Shown one piece after another: positions 9,660 through 18,687 of a DNA stretch of 64,000 bases (its first letter is position 1; the number at the start of each line of letters is the position of its first letter). Below the pieces are notes generated by a model, which was not told where the DNA came from, searched no databases, and saw nothing but the letters and a program-made list of their open reading frames with translations. Source of the stretch: Mucilaginibacter sp. JRF (GTDB lineage: Bacteria; Bacteroidota; Bacteroidia; Sphingobacteriales; Sphingobacteriaceae); NCBI RefSeq assembly GCF_015223065.1, contig NZ_JADFBY010000002.1, positions 434,001 to 498,000 on the forward strand. The letters run 5' to 3'. The position numbers were made by a program, and so were the translations under genes.

Positions 9660-9929
9660 TTAATCGCCAAGTTGTTCTTGTGTATAACGGCTTTTTATCT
9701 CCTGCGCAATTGCTTTTTGGTCAACGCTATTTAGCTCACCAAAATAGCTCCACTCGGTGTAATCATCGTTGAATGTCACAGTACCCAGCTCTTCAATGCC
9801 TTCATTAAGCTTAAAGTTGTTCATTAGCTCAATACCACCCTTATCCGAGCCTGTAGTTTCTTGAATCACCATCACCTGGCGCTGCGTTCCATCCTCCTTA
9901 TCGAGAGCAATCAAAAATGCTGAATCCAT
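9660..9929 (-). CDS. Small hypothetical protein
   Basis: An 89-residue acidic protein with ATG start and no signal peptide or membrane segment. It contains a predicted alternating strand region (AFLIALDKEDGTQRQVMVIQ) and an amphipathic C-terminal helix rich in Gln and Glu. The balanced composition suggests a real soluble protein, but I do not recognise the family. It is isolated between long spacers. Confidence 0.55.
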   Translation of the reverse strand: MDSAFLIALDKEDGTQRQVMVIQETTGSDKGGIELMNNFKLNEGIEELGTVTFNDDYTEWSYFGELNSVDQKAIAQEIKSRYTQEQLGD

Positions 9930-10187
9930 AAATGATATTACAATTCATGATCTTATTAGTTTTCATTATTAATCGTTATGGTACAGCCGCATGTTACCCA
10001 TTTCGCAGTCAATTCATATTTTTTAAAATTGGATATGCGTAAAGTTTTTGATTCTTGGCTATGTCATCATTATACAAATGCCTCAGCTAAATATATCTCG
10101 TAACTGTATCAAAGCTGTTCAGCCAATAAGTTGATCGACAATATTCTTTGTTGTAAATTTAAATCTGAAATCTAACACTATACTACC

Positions 10188-11207
10188 ATGAAAATAAAAA
10201 CTACTCTTTTAAAGAGTGCAATTGCTGCATTCTGCTTAGCCATGTGCATGCAAAGTTGTAAAAAAGATGATGGAGTGGCTCCAACGTCAAGTCAATCTGA
10301 TGCATCGGAAATCATCATTAACGATTCCGGTTCCGATTCGACTGGAATATACGTAAGCACCGTATTCAACATTCCGTCTGCAATGATTTCCAGAATTGCA
10401 AGGTCTGCCGATGGCACGTTATATGCCACAGAGTACGCAAACGATAAAGTATATAAGGTTACACCAAGCGGTGTGGTGACTACTGTAGTACAGACAGTCA
10501 ACAGCCCTAATGGTGTAAAAGTAGCCACAGATAATGATGTGTTCTTCACTTCGTACTTCGACAATAAAATCTACAGAATGGCACCTACAGGACAGGTAAG
10601 TGAGGTAACTGTCGGATTAAGCATGAGCCGCCCTACCGACATAGCTGTAGACAGCGATGGTACATTGTATATTGCTGACGCCTGGCACAAAAGAATTCTG
10701 AAACTAACCACTGACGGTACAACAACAATATTGGCAGGTAAAACAGATGCTTATGGAATAGTTGATGGTAAGGGTAACACTGCTCGCTTTAACTATGTAA
10801 CATCGTTGAAATTAGGTGCTGATGGCAACCTGTGGGCGGTCGATGGTGATGAAAAAGGTGGAAGCGGATTGTGCGTACGCAAGATTACTTTACAGGGTGT
10901 AGTGAGTACTCCTCTGAAACTGACATCACAATACAGGCGAATTTATGACCTGTGTCCTGCTAAAACAGATGCGAACTTTGCCGTTACTGGCTATGGCAAT
11001 CTGTTCATCCTATACAATGATAATTCAATTACTCACCTGAATACGAAAACTAATACAGAGTCTCCCATAACATTAACCAAAGAACGTGGGCAAGTAGACG
11101 GTCCAATTGTGAGCGCAAGATTCAGTTCGCCTATGTCACTTTCGTTTAGGCAGAACAATCTATTTGTTGGCGACAATAGTGCTATCAGGAAGATATATAG
11201 AAAATAA
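10188..11207 (+). CDS. NHL-repeat beta-propeller lipoprotein (paralogue 2)
   Basis: A 339-residue surface or periplasmic lipoprotein with signal and lipid-anchor Cys24 (CMQSCKKDDG). NHL-like repeats cover residues about 60-335. Visible examples are ADGTLYATEYANDKVYKV, SDGTLYIADAWHKRILKL and IVDGKGNTARFNYVTS, with the last blade ending VGDNSAIRKIYRK at the C-terminus. Its architecture matches the genes at 5561 and 19809, and it serves as the best intact reference for the damaged copy at 19809. No catalytic residues are evident. The role is probably binding, and the ligand is unknown. Confidence 0.85.
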   Translation: MKIKTTLLKSAIAAFCLAMCMQSCKKDDGVAPTSSQSDASEIIINDSGSDSTGIYVSTVFNIPSAMISRIARSADGTLYATEYANDKVYKVTPSGVVTTVVQTVNSPNGVKVATDNDVFFTSYFDNKIYRMAPTGQVSEVTVGLSMSRPTDIAVDSDGTLYIADAWHKRILKLTTDGTTTILAGKTDAYGIVDGKGNTARFNYVTSLKLGADGNLWAVDGDEKGGSGLCVRKITLQGVVSTPLKLTSQYRRIYDLCPAKTDANFAVTGYGNLFILYNDNSITHLNTKTNTESPITLTKERGQVDGPIVSARFSSPMSLSFRQNNLFVGDNSAIRKIYRK

Positions 11208-11631
11208 TTACGGTCGTTTATAATGAATTACGTGACGAACGGTGATGAGCAAATGGTAGATGACTCATTCAGTAGCTTTGTTATTAGTTGTTAGCATTTT
11301 GAATGCTTATATGAATAAGATTCTGTTGAAACAAACATATTATATTTCTTCATCGCCAAAAAAGATCCAGCCAAATAACTCCAGGCCTTAAGCCAAGCGG
11401 TTAAAAAGCGATAATCTGGCAAAAGTGAATATTCGAAATTCCATCTTCAGCAATGATTCGAAATGAAGTAGAACATAATAAGCCCGTTTCACTTGCTGAT
11501 CACGGTTGTGTTTCGTCAACTTACTTCTCGATAAACAAACTACTCGTCATTAAATTAATATGCTGTTTCTCGACTGACCTTAATAACTGCATTGTTTGGA
11601 AGAAGTATCCGGGAAATGTATATTAGAGCCT
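11208..11631. other. Intergenic, no gene seen
   Basis: A 424-base AT-rich spacer before the LytTR regulator. No frame, hairpin or clear promoter element stands out. Confidence 0.5.
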
Positions 11632-12351
11632 ATGGAACAAACGATCAATTGTCTGGTCATCGATGACGATCCGGAAGTTAATGATTACGTCTGTGAAATG
11701 GTCAGGCAAACGCCTTTTCTGCGACTGATCGGTACTCATGCCTTCGCACATTCAGCGCTAAGCGACCTGGAGAAAAAGCAAATTGATTTGCTGATATTGG
11801 ATATCAATCTTCCGGGTCTTGATGGGGTCACTTTTGCCCGTATGCTAAAAACAGCCTCAGGTTTTGTTCCGCCCAAGGTAATTCTGATCAGTGGTTCGCG
11901 TGAACATGCATTGGCCGGATATAAGGTCGATGCTATCGACTACCTAGTAAAGCCATTTGGCTACGAAGAGTTTTACGGAGCAGTTATTAAAGCACGCGGA
12001 ATGATGAGCCCGCCGACGTTATCATCGCAACTGCGTTCTGACCACCTTTTCCTAAAAGTAGAGCATGACCTTACTCGTGTTAACATCAGCGACATCCGGT
12101 ACCTGGAAAGTTTTAAAGATTATGTAAAGGTTTTTACTTCTGACCAAATGATAGTTGCTTTATCCACCCTTAAAGGATTAGAAGAAAAACTAGCCAGCCA
12201 CCGCTTTATGCGCATTCACCGTTCATTTATTATAAACTTAGATAAGATTGACGCTATTCAGCACATGACAGTTCGGTTTGGGCGAACAATAATCCCGGTA
12301 ACTGAACAGTACCGACAAGCTTTCCGAGCCGAATTTAGTGATTGGCTTTAA
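11632..12351 (+). CDS. LytTR-family response regulator
   Basis: A two-component DNA-binding regulator of 239 residues. The frame extends upstream to a TTG at 11596, but the ATG at 11632 directly precedes the receiver domain and is chosen. The receiver has the acidic pocket IDDD, the phospho-acceptor Asp57 in LILDINLPG, and Lys in LVKPF. From about 140 a LytTR domain follows (VNISDIRYLESFKDYVKVF, then FMRIHRSFIINLDKI), which binds DNA through beta strands. The nearest kinase on the same strand is at 12934, separated by a small secreted-protein gene, and could be its partner. Target genes are unknown. Confidence 0.92.
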   Translation: MEQTINCLVIDDDPEVNDYVCEMVRQTPFLRLIGTHAFAHSALSDLEKKQIDLLILDINLPGLDGVTFARMLKTASGFVPPKVILISGSREHALAGYKVDAIDYLVKPFGYEEFYGAVIKARGMMSPPTLSSQLRSDHLFLKVEHDLTRVNISDIRYLESFKDYVKVFTSDQMIVALSTLKGLEEKLASHRFMRIHRSFIINLDKIDAIQHMTVRFGRTIIPVTEQYRQAFRAEFSDWL

Positions 12352-12453
12352 CGGACGGGAAGGCGTTTTTATCGTCCCAAAGCCGGATTTGGCCGAAGCG
12401 ATTTTCAGCCCTTGAAGACTTGTTGTTCATTTGTTAAAAACAAATAAATAACG

Positions 12454-12894
12454 ATGAAAAATTTAATATGGATAGTACTGATTTTGGGTTTTGGTACCAC
12501 AGTCAAAGCAGAACAAAGAGATACCACTGGAAAAGATACTGCGAAAATCAATAAACAGGTTAACAAATTGAATGAAAAGCTAACCGAACTGCAGGAGGAA
12601 CTGACAAAAATACAAGCACGTTTGCCTGAAGAGCGAGCCACTGCTGAAGAAGCGCGAGGCAATTCTAATGAAGCGCAGGAAAAGAGCCGTAAAAAAGCTG
12701 CTTCGGCGGTAGGTGGAGATGCTGATGATACCCGTAAAGCGGAAAAGGCAGCCAAAAAAGCCGCCCGAGAAACCGGGGATGCGGAAGATGCAGATGAAAA
12801 AGTGGAAAAAGACGAGAAAAAGATCAAAGACCTTAATAAGGATCTTGAAAAGACAAGAAAAAAGCTTGCCGATCTACAACAGGCGAACGATTAA
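12454..12894 (+). CDS. Small secreted coiled-coil protein
   Basis: A 146-residue protein with an N-terminal signal peptide (cleavage near TVKA-EQ) and a mature part that is almost all Lys, Glu, Asp and Ala. Heptad-like patterns suggest two long coiled coils, about 35-60 and 105-145, joined by an Ala/Gly/Asp-rich middle. It sits 102 bases after the LytTR regulator and 39 bases before the membrane kinase at 12934, on the same strand, so it may be part of the same operon. No family is recognised. A periplasmic scaffold or sensor accessory role is only a guess. Confidence 0.6.
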   Translation: MKNLIWIVLILGFGTTVKAEQRDTTGKDTAKINKQVNKLNEKLTELQEELTKIQARLPEERATAEEARGNSNEAQEKSRKKAASAVGGDADDTRKAEKAAKKAARETGDAEDADEKVEKDEKKIKDLNKDLEKTRKKLADLQQAND

Positions 12895-12933
12895 AACTTT
12901 GGGTATGTTTTGGTGTTTTACCTCGGCAGAACC

Positions 12934-14616
12934 ATGAAGACGAGAAAGAGCAAATACGGAGGTTTACTAAATAGTATTCTCATCATATTCCTGTTGTTCA
13001 CATTTATTGTGACAGCAGGATCTTTTTTGTTGCGTCACCGGATTACAGTTAGGTTAGAAAAGCTTGGCAGTCAGCTTGAACCCGCTTCCGGCCAACAAAG
13101 TATTGCTGACTTATTGGTTGATTTGGACATGGCTGAAAATGAATTTCAAAAAGCTAGTTCTGACGGCCGGCCAGAGAATTTAGAAGCTTATCAGCTTGGC
13201 CTGGATACGATTTTTCGCCGCCTGAACAGTATAATTTCCCATTACTGGCAAAAAGGAGACCCAGCCCTTCCGGAGAGCCGCGCGAGGTTTGAGAATGGAT
13301 TGCAACAGAAGATTAAATTATCAGGAGAACTCTCAGCGCTGCGTAAAAATTTTGATTCGCTTTTGCGGGTGACGACCTATTCAGGACTACGCCGGAGGCT
13401 AAAAGCCGCTCCGTCTGCAACCATCAAAAAGCAAATAGATACCCTCGTTTCTACCCGTCAGGAAGCCAATCGTACTAGTTTACTGCGTCGTTTAAAAGAT
13501 GCACTGCGGCCTGTACATTCGGTGAAAGTATTGACTGTCCGGGAACACGAACAAACAAAGGGGGGGCCGACAAATATAGATTCCAGAAAATTGCTCGCTT
13601 TGCTTGGTGTGGAATACAGCCGGTTATCCACGTCCAGCCAAGCACTAACCCTGGCCAATCTGGATCTTCTAATAGATTTACGACAGCTTACCAAACAACT
13701 TCAGATCATAGATCATCAGATTTATGAATATAAAAGATTAGCCACATTAAAAGCTTACACTGCAGCCGTGCGTGATCTGAATACGTTTACGGGGATAGCG
13801 TTGGCCGCAGTCCTGCTTTTCATTATTTTACTGATCTTTTATATTCGGCGAGCCGGTTTTGCGGAGCGGCGCCTGCGTGTCGAAAGCCAGCGTGCCATTA
13901 AACTCGCAGGACAGAAATCGGAGATCTTAGCCATTATGAGCCATGAGATTCGTAACAAGCTTATGGCGATTAACGGTGCGGTGTTTATGTTGAAAAAAAC
14001 CACACTTTCACCGCAGCAAGAACAAAAGGTTGGCGCAATTAATCTTGCTTCGGGCTTGGTGCTGGAAACCGTCAATCATGTGCTGGATGTTAGTAAATTG
14101 GAACAGGGATATGCAGAAAGCCGCAAAAGCGGACCTTTTAAACTGCTTGAGGCCATTGTGGATGCGGTTGAGGCCATGCGCTTCATGGCAGAAAATAAAG
14201 GTATCACTTTAAGTCTCCAGCCTTCTGGCGTCGATGATAGATATGTTTACGGGGACAGCTTCCGGCTGAAGCAAATCCTACTCAACCTGCTTAGTAATGC
14301 GATAAAGTACACTGAGGTAGGTGGCGTTACCCTAAGTGTGAAGCTCGCATTCGAACATCCGGGTTTTCGTTTGGAAGTGGCAGTGAGCGACACGGGTGTA
14401 GGTATTCCTAATAGCCTCCAAAAAAAACTCTTTACACCTTACTACCAGATTCCTGGGGGCAAACCAGGTACAGGCCTTGGATTGTATCTATGCCGGCGGC
14501 TGGTTCAGCAAGAAGGCGGTGCGATAGATTTGGAAAGCTCTTTGGGAGAAGGTACAACCATACGTTTTCATCTTCCGTACGAAAGCGTAGCGGGTAACCC
14601 TAATTACGCCGTCTGA
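12934..14616 (+). CDS. Membrane sensor histidine kinase
   Basis: A 560-residue kinase. A TTG at 12910 opens the frame, but the ATG at 12934 gives a normal signal-anchor and is preferred. Transmembrane helices lie at about 11-33 and 287-306, bounding a 250-residue extracytoplasmic helical sensor of no recognised family. The HisKA helix has His337 in SHEIRNKLM, where the usual TPL after the Arg is replaced by NKL. The HATPase domain has LLSNAIKYT, SDTGVGIP and GTGLGLYLC. No receiver is attached. It may act on the LytTR regulator at 11632. Its end overlaps the convergent DAC-domain gene by 17 bases. Confidence 0.9.
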   Translation: MKTRKSKYGGLLNSILIIFLLFTFIVTAGSFLLRHRITVRLEKLGSQLEPASGQQSIADLLVDLDMAENEFQKASSDGRPENLEAYQLGLDTIFRRLNSIISHYWQKGDPALPESRARFENGLQQKIKLSGELSALRKNFDSLLRVTTYSGLRRRLKAAPSATIKKQIDTLVSTRQEANRTSLLRRLKDALRPVHSVKVLTVREHEQTKGGPTNIDSRKLLALLGVEYSRLSTSSQALTLANLDLLIDLRQLTKQLQIIDHQIYEYKRLATLKAYTAAVRDLNTFTGIALAAVLLFIILLIFYIRRAGFAERRLRVESQRAIKLAGQKSEILAIMSHEIRNKLMAINGAVFMLKKTTLSPQQEQKVGAINLASGLVLETVNHVLDVSKLEQGYAESRKSGPFKLLEAIVDAVEAMRFMAENKGITLSLQPSGVDDRYVYGDSFRLKQILLNLLSNAIKYTEVGGVTLSVKLAFEHPGFRLEVAVSDTGVGIPNSLQKKLFTPYYQIPGGKPGTGLGLYLCRRLVQQEGGAIDLESSLGEGTTIRFHLPYESVAGNPNYAV

Positions 14617-16054
14617 GTTTGTTGCTTTTCAAAAATTGCTGAGTCTTGATGTTCTCCCACATAACCAGTTTTTCCTCTATCCTATAAAACGCCCGGATGT
14701 CCCCGTCTTGAGAAATCACCAAACCCAAGCTGCCAGGATGATTCCAGCAGTATGCTATCATAGAGCGGTGGCGAGTGCCGAAATGTCCGGGATCGACAGC
14801 GACCAGTGATTTAGGGCTGGCTGTGGCTGCGGATGATACAAAGATCCGTTTGGGCATTCTTCTAGTTTTCAGGACGCCACCAAAACCTTGTGAAACCATG
14901 TCGCGGGAGAAAAGCAACACTCCATCCACACAGGTATGTGATGCTAAAAAAGAAATACACCCCTTGATTTCGTCTGCGATCTCCTGTTTGGCCAGCAAGG
15001 CGCGCGATTCTTCAAGATATCTGTGTTTACTGATCGCTCTTTTACCCGAAATGAGATGCTCATCGATCTGCATTTCAGCCATGTAATGATTAACAGTCTC
15101 CTTTGCATAATTGCTGATCGCATGTTTAAGGCGGTCATAACGAACCGCGTACTTAATATCGATCCCGTCATGCTCGTCAGTTATAAGGATTGCGCCGCCA
15201 TGACGGTAATTCTGTATCCGCAACAGCAATCTCGATATTGCCTGTATCCAGATGCCATCCATAAAAGTTTCCCAGTCCTCAAAATGTTCTCCTGCGTGAC
15301 TATCCAAAAGAAATGACTTCAGTTCATCTTTCAGATGTGCGGCATTGGCTTTCAGTATTTTCGAAATGGGACCAATTGTAAACACATCAAGATAACGTGG
15401 TATAAGTTTATTCTGCTTTAATGTGGCTAGTAGTTCATAGTCAAACAACACGTTAAGGGTTCCTATATCGTTGATGCTGACTTGGAACAGACCAGGTTGT
15501 TCCGAACCGGACTCTGATTCATAATTCAAAAAACTCTGGTAATGAATCGCCTGGTCAATCATTCCCCAAATAAACAGCTTCCCCTGTCGGTCATGATACA
15601 CGGCCAGTGAAGTGCTTGACGGATCAGAAGCTTTCGAAAGCTTAACTAATGCCTTAATAGTCATTTGCAGGGGGACATCAAATTTGATACAGCTCCATCG
15701 TTCGGCCACAATCCGCCGTGGCGGCCTTGGATCAGGGTTATCGGGATCAATTAATGTAATAGTCACTTTAACCAAATCGCTTTCCTCCGTCTGCATACTG
15801 GTGAAAAAAAGGCATTCGAAAAGATCCTCTAAAACACCTATAGGCGGGATATCGAAGTATAATCTACTGTGCTGAAGCTTCTCCAATACATGCTGTGCGA
15901 GGTCTTTCGGCTGAGCGTTTAACATTGCCATAATGTGAATTAGCGGTAATACCCTGCTTAACAACTCTGACCGATAAAAGTTGTTGCTGCAAAAAGATAA
16001 CGTGATGTAACTGTTAGAAATGGTTCGAACGCGAAAAAAGTCGTCGTTAATCAT
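14600..16054 (-). CDS. DACNV-type sensor plus diadenylate cyclase (DisA_N) domain protein
   Basis: A protein of up to 484 residues. Its C-terminal part is a DAC domain, the fold that makes c-di-AMP from two ATP. Asp377-Gly378 lies in a hydrophobic strand (DGVLLF, usually DGA) and the nucleotide-binding motif GTRHR is intact at 426-430, followed by LGLVISQDGDIRAF. The N-terminal part (about 90-200, with RWSCIKFDVPL and LVKLSKASDP) resembles the sensor domain called DACNV found with such cyclases. The start is uncertain: ATGs at residues 1, 42 and 44 are all possible, and the first 40 residues are not typical of the family. No membrane helix is evident. Cyclase activity is inferred from motifs only. 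Confidence 0.72.
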   Translation of the reverse strand: MINDDFFRVRTISNSYITLSFCSNNFYRSELLSRVLPLIHIMAMLNAQPKDLAQHVLEKLQHSRLYFDIPPIGVLEDLFECLFFTSMQTEESDLVKVTITLIDPDNPDPRPPRRIVAERWSCIKFDVPLQMTIKALVKLSKASDPSSTSLAVYHDRQGKLFIWGMIDQAIHYQSFLNYESESGSEQPGLFQVSINDIGTLNVLFDYELLATLKQNKLIPRYLDVFTIGPISKILKANAAHLKDELKSFLLDSHAGEHFEDWETFMDGIWIQAISRLLLRIQNYRHGGAILITDEHDGIDIKYAVRYDRLKHAISNYAKETVNHYMAEMQIDEHLISGKRAISKHRYLEESRALLAKQEIADEIKGCISFLASHTCVDGVLLFSRDMVSQGFGGVLKTRRMPKRIFVSSAATASPKSLVAVDPGHFGTRHRSMIAYCWNHPGSLGLVISQDGDIRAFYRIEEKLVMWENIKTQQFLKSNKLRRRN

Positions 16055-16243
16055 TTGTATAGAAACAATAAGGGTATGACGGTTTAACTGAATTTTTAAC
16101 TTTCCATAAAATAGTTATATCACTTCCGAAAGTTAAGTTCTGATACTGATGAGTTTAAATGCGAAAGTACATAGTTGACAAATGAAGACTTCAAGTTAAT
16201 CGTAATATTTTTGTAATAAGGACAGAATGGCCGAACATTTGTT

Positions 16244-17830
16244 ATGTTCGGGGAAATATTAAATAATTATACATTGGACAGCTTAAAAAACGGCGAGTTT
16301 ACTTTATCCGAAAACTCGATTAAACAAGACCTTTCTTTGCTTATTCAGGCATTGGATTCGTCCATATCCGGGATCATATTAACAGATAATCAACAACCTG
16401 ATAATCCGATAATCTATTGTAATAAAGCATTCGAATTTATTACTGGATACAAACGTCATGAGATCATCGGTCACAATTGTCGTTTTCTGCAGAAAGAGGA
16501 TCGTGGCCAAAAAGAGAGATCTATACTACGTAAGGCTGTAGAAGATGGTGCTGAATGCGTTGTTGAAATGCGAAATTATCAAAAAAACGGGACGTTGTTT
16601 TGGAACGAACTCTATATGTCGCCAATTAAGGACGAACAGGGTAATGTTTGCTATTTTATCGGTGTTCAGAACGATATTACGCGTCGCAAAAAAGCTGAAC
16701 AAGAATTATTGCACCAGCAAAATATAATGGAATCACAGATCCAAGAGAGAACCAAGAGCCTTAAGGAAAGTGAGGACTATCTTTCAAGTATTGTTCAAAC
16801 CGTCCGGGAAAGTCTTGTGGTGTTAAACCCCGAATTTGAGGTTTTGAGTGTTAACGATCATTTTCTCAAAACTTTTAAAGTTTCCAGGGAAGAAACTGAG
16901 GGTAAATTATTGTATGAGCTCGGAAATGGTCAATGGGACATTGGGAAATTAAAGGAGCTGCTGGAAAATATTTTACCGACGAACAACCCTGTAGAAGAGT
17001 TTGAGGTAGAGCATGACTTTCCTCATATAGGCAAAAAATTGATGTTGCTGAATGCACATCGTATAGAACTGGAAGGGCAATATAAAGACCGGATTTTGAT
17101 CGCTATAGAAGACATTACTGACAGGCGCGAGATTGAGCGACGTAAAGATGATTTTCTTTCTATTGCCAGTCATGAGTTGAAAACGCCGCTTACAACAATT
17201 AAAGGCTACATTCAGGTAATGCAACGCCTCTTGCCGGACTCTGTCGGTGATAAACTTAAAGAAATATTGAACAAGACCGGCATATACGTAGAACGTTTAA
17301 ACTCTTTGATCGCTGAATTGCTGGACATGTCAAAAATACAGACCGGCAATATCGAATTGCATAAGGAAACATTTGATTTCGACAAAGCTATACATGAAGC
17401 TGTAGAAAATATGCAAGCGGCTACCAAAACTCATCATATTATTATCAGAGGCCATGCAACAAATAATTATACGGGTGATGAGTCGCACATTATCCAGGTT
17501 ATTAACAACTTGTTATCAAACGCGATCAAGTATGCACCAGACTCTGAGGAGGTACAAGTTTATTTATCACGGGTAAGCAACTTTTTAAAGGTATCGGTTT
17601 CAGATAAAGGAATGGGCATAAAAATAGAAGAACAAAAGAAGATATTTGATCGGTTCTATCGTGTTGGTGAGATACAACAGCGTTTTCCGGGAATGGGTAT
17701 CGGACTTTATGTTTGCGACCAGATCATTAAAAACCATGGTGGTACACTTTGGGTAGAAAGCGAACCAGGAAACGGGTCAACTTTCAGTTTCACACTTCCA
17801 TTAGATGAAGGGAGATTTAATGAGCAATAA
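16244..17830 (+). CDS. LOV-PAS histidine kinase (putative blue-light receptor)
   Basis: A soluble 528-residue kinase. Residues about 40-148 form a LOV domain with the full flavin signature: GHNCRFLQ at 77-83 with the adduct-forming Cys79, Asn111 in the NYQKNGTLFWN segment, Asn121, and Gln142 in FIGVQNDIT. These residues bind FMN and form a cysteinyl adduct in blue light. A coiled coil (150-178), a second PAS domain (about 180-290), HisKA with His310 (ASHELKTPL) and HATPase (NLLSNAIKYA, SDKGMGI, GMGIGLYVC) follow. A TATTTTTG -7-like element lies at 16206-16213, but without a well-spaced -33. It overlaps the downstream receiver gene by 11 bases, so the two are probably co-translated. Confidence 0.93.
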   Translation: MFGEILNNYTLDSLKNGEFTLSENSIKQDLSLLIQALDSSISGIILTDNQQPDNPIIYCNKAFEFITGYKRHEIIGHNCRFLQKEDRGQKERSILRKAVEDGAECVVEMRNYQKNGTLFWNELYMSPIKDEQGNVCYFIGVQNDITRRKKAEQELLHQQNIMESQIQERTKSLKESEDYLSSIVQTVRESLVVLNPEFEVLSVNDHFLKTFKVSREETEGKLLYELGNGQWDIGKLKELLENILPTNNPVEEFEVEHDFPHIGKKLMLLNAHRIELEGQYKDRILIAIEDITDRREIERRKDDFLSIASHELKTPLTTIKGYIQVMQRLLPDSVGDKLKEILNKTGIYVERLNSLIAELLDMSKIQTGNIELHKETFDFDKAIHEAVENMQAATKTHHIIIRGHATNNYTGDESHIIQVINNLLSNAIKYAPDSEEVQVYLSRVSNFLKVSVSDKGMGIKIEEQKKIFDRFYRVGEIQQRFPGMGIGLYVCDQIIKNHGGTLWVESEPGNGSTFSFTLPLDEGRFNEQ

Positions 17831-18185
17831 AACAATATTGATCTGTGATGATGATGAGGGAATCTTGGATATGCTTGAGTTGATCTTGGAGGAAACAGGC
17901 TACAAGATCATTCCTATCAAAAACAGCCTACACATATATGATGAGATTGAAAAACAAAATCCTGATCTCATATTGCTAGATCTTTGGATGCCGGTATTGT
18001 CTGGTGACCAGGTATTGCGAACTTTGCGGAAGAATCCGGAAACAAAAAGTTTACCAGTTATAGTCATTTCGGCCAGCCGTGAGGGAGAACGAATCGCAAA
18101 TGAGGCCGGTGCTAATCTTTTTTTGGCAAAGCCATTCGATCTGGACATCTTAATCGATCGGGTTCAGGAAATTATAGCAGCTTAA
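17820..18185 (+). CDS. Single-domain CheY-like response regulator
   Basis: A 121-residue receiver domain with no output domain. The start at the ATG 17820 is chosen over an in-frame ATG at 17805 because GGGAG lies just ahead of it and the receiver begins at once (ILICDDDEG). The acidic pocket DDD, phospho-acceptor Asp54 (LLDLWMP), the Ser in VISAS and Lys in AKPFD are all present. It overlaps the LOV kinase end by 11 bases and is almost certainly its phosphorylation partner. Output must pass through protein contacts or further phosphotransfer, because no DNA-binding or enzymatic domain is present. Confidence 0.92.
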   Translation: MSNKTILICDDDEGILDMLELILEETGYKIIPIKNSLHIYDEIEKQNPDLILLDLWMPVLSGDQVLRTLRKNPETKSLPVIVISASREGERIANEAGANLFLAKPFDLDILIDRVQEIIAA

Positions 18186-18399
18186 TGATCGTAAGCATTC
18201 TGCTCTCACCTCTTTTTTATCCAAATTTTGTTAGGAGGTTGAAAAAAGATTTAAGCATATATTATGAAAGGAATCATGTAACAAACAGATGTGAAGAATT
18301 CATACATTACCTATTTTAAAAAGTTGAACATAGTGAGATTTAACGTGTAATAATTATTTTTTGTGTAAATAATAGCTTAGCAATTTGTATCTTTATTAA

Positions 18400-18576
18400 A
18401 GTTCTTTCTATCAAGCTTTTTTAGGTGTCTAAAAAGGGAGTTGTACATTGATTGGATTTATCTCACTGATTATTAGTAGTTAAAAAGATATTTAGTGATC
18501 CCAGCGGGATCACTGGAAGACCCTCCAAAATTTGCAAAACCCTTCAAATAACATCATTTGAAGGGTTTTTTGTTTT
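18400..18576 (+). ncRNA. Candidate structured small RNA or leader with three hairpins
   Basis: In the 500-base gap after the receiver gene, three hairpins follow one another on the plus strand. They are 18416-18437 (9 bp, loop GTGT), 18494-18514 (AGTGATCCC / GGGATCACT, loop AGC) and 18538-18567 (terminator). No open frame of useful size spans them, and the nearest plus-strand gene ended about 230 bases earlier. This could be an independent small RNA, a long 3' UTR of the receiver transcript, or chance structures. The 5' limit is a guess. The earlier part of the gap, 18186-18399, shows nothing clear. Confidence 0.3.
18538..18576 (+). terminator. Intrinsic terminator
   Basis: Perfect 12-bp stem AACCCTTCAAAT / ATTTGAAGGGTT (18538-18549 with 18556-18567), six-base loop, followed by TTTTGTTTTTA on the plus strand. 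On the minus strand the tail is weaker, but it might also stop the DUF2459 gene, whose stop is 120 bases away. Confidence 0.88.
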
Positions 18577-18687
18577 TATACCTCTACAGAATATCTATTC
18601 AAATTCAGCAATAAGTTGTACAATTCGGGGGATAGATTTACTATCGCGGCAATCAAGTTTGGCCGTAAGTATAAAATGGTATAGATT

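Noticed and set aside
12405..12827. A 140-residue Ser/Ala-rich minus-strand frame
   Set aside because: Antisense shadow of the Lys/Glu-rich coiled-coil gene at 12454, which has a signal peptide and fits an operon.
16206..16213. TATTTTTG as the -7 element of the LOV kinase promoter
   Set aside because: The nearest TTG lies 28 bases upstream, longer than the usual 17-23, so it is mentioned only within the gene entry.
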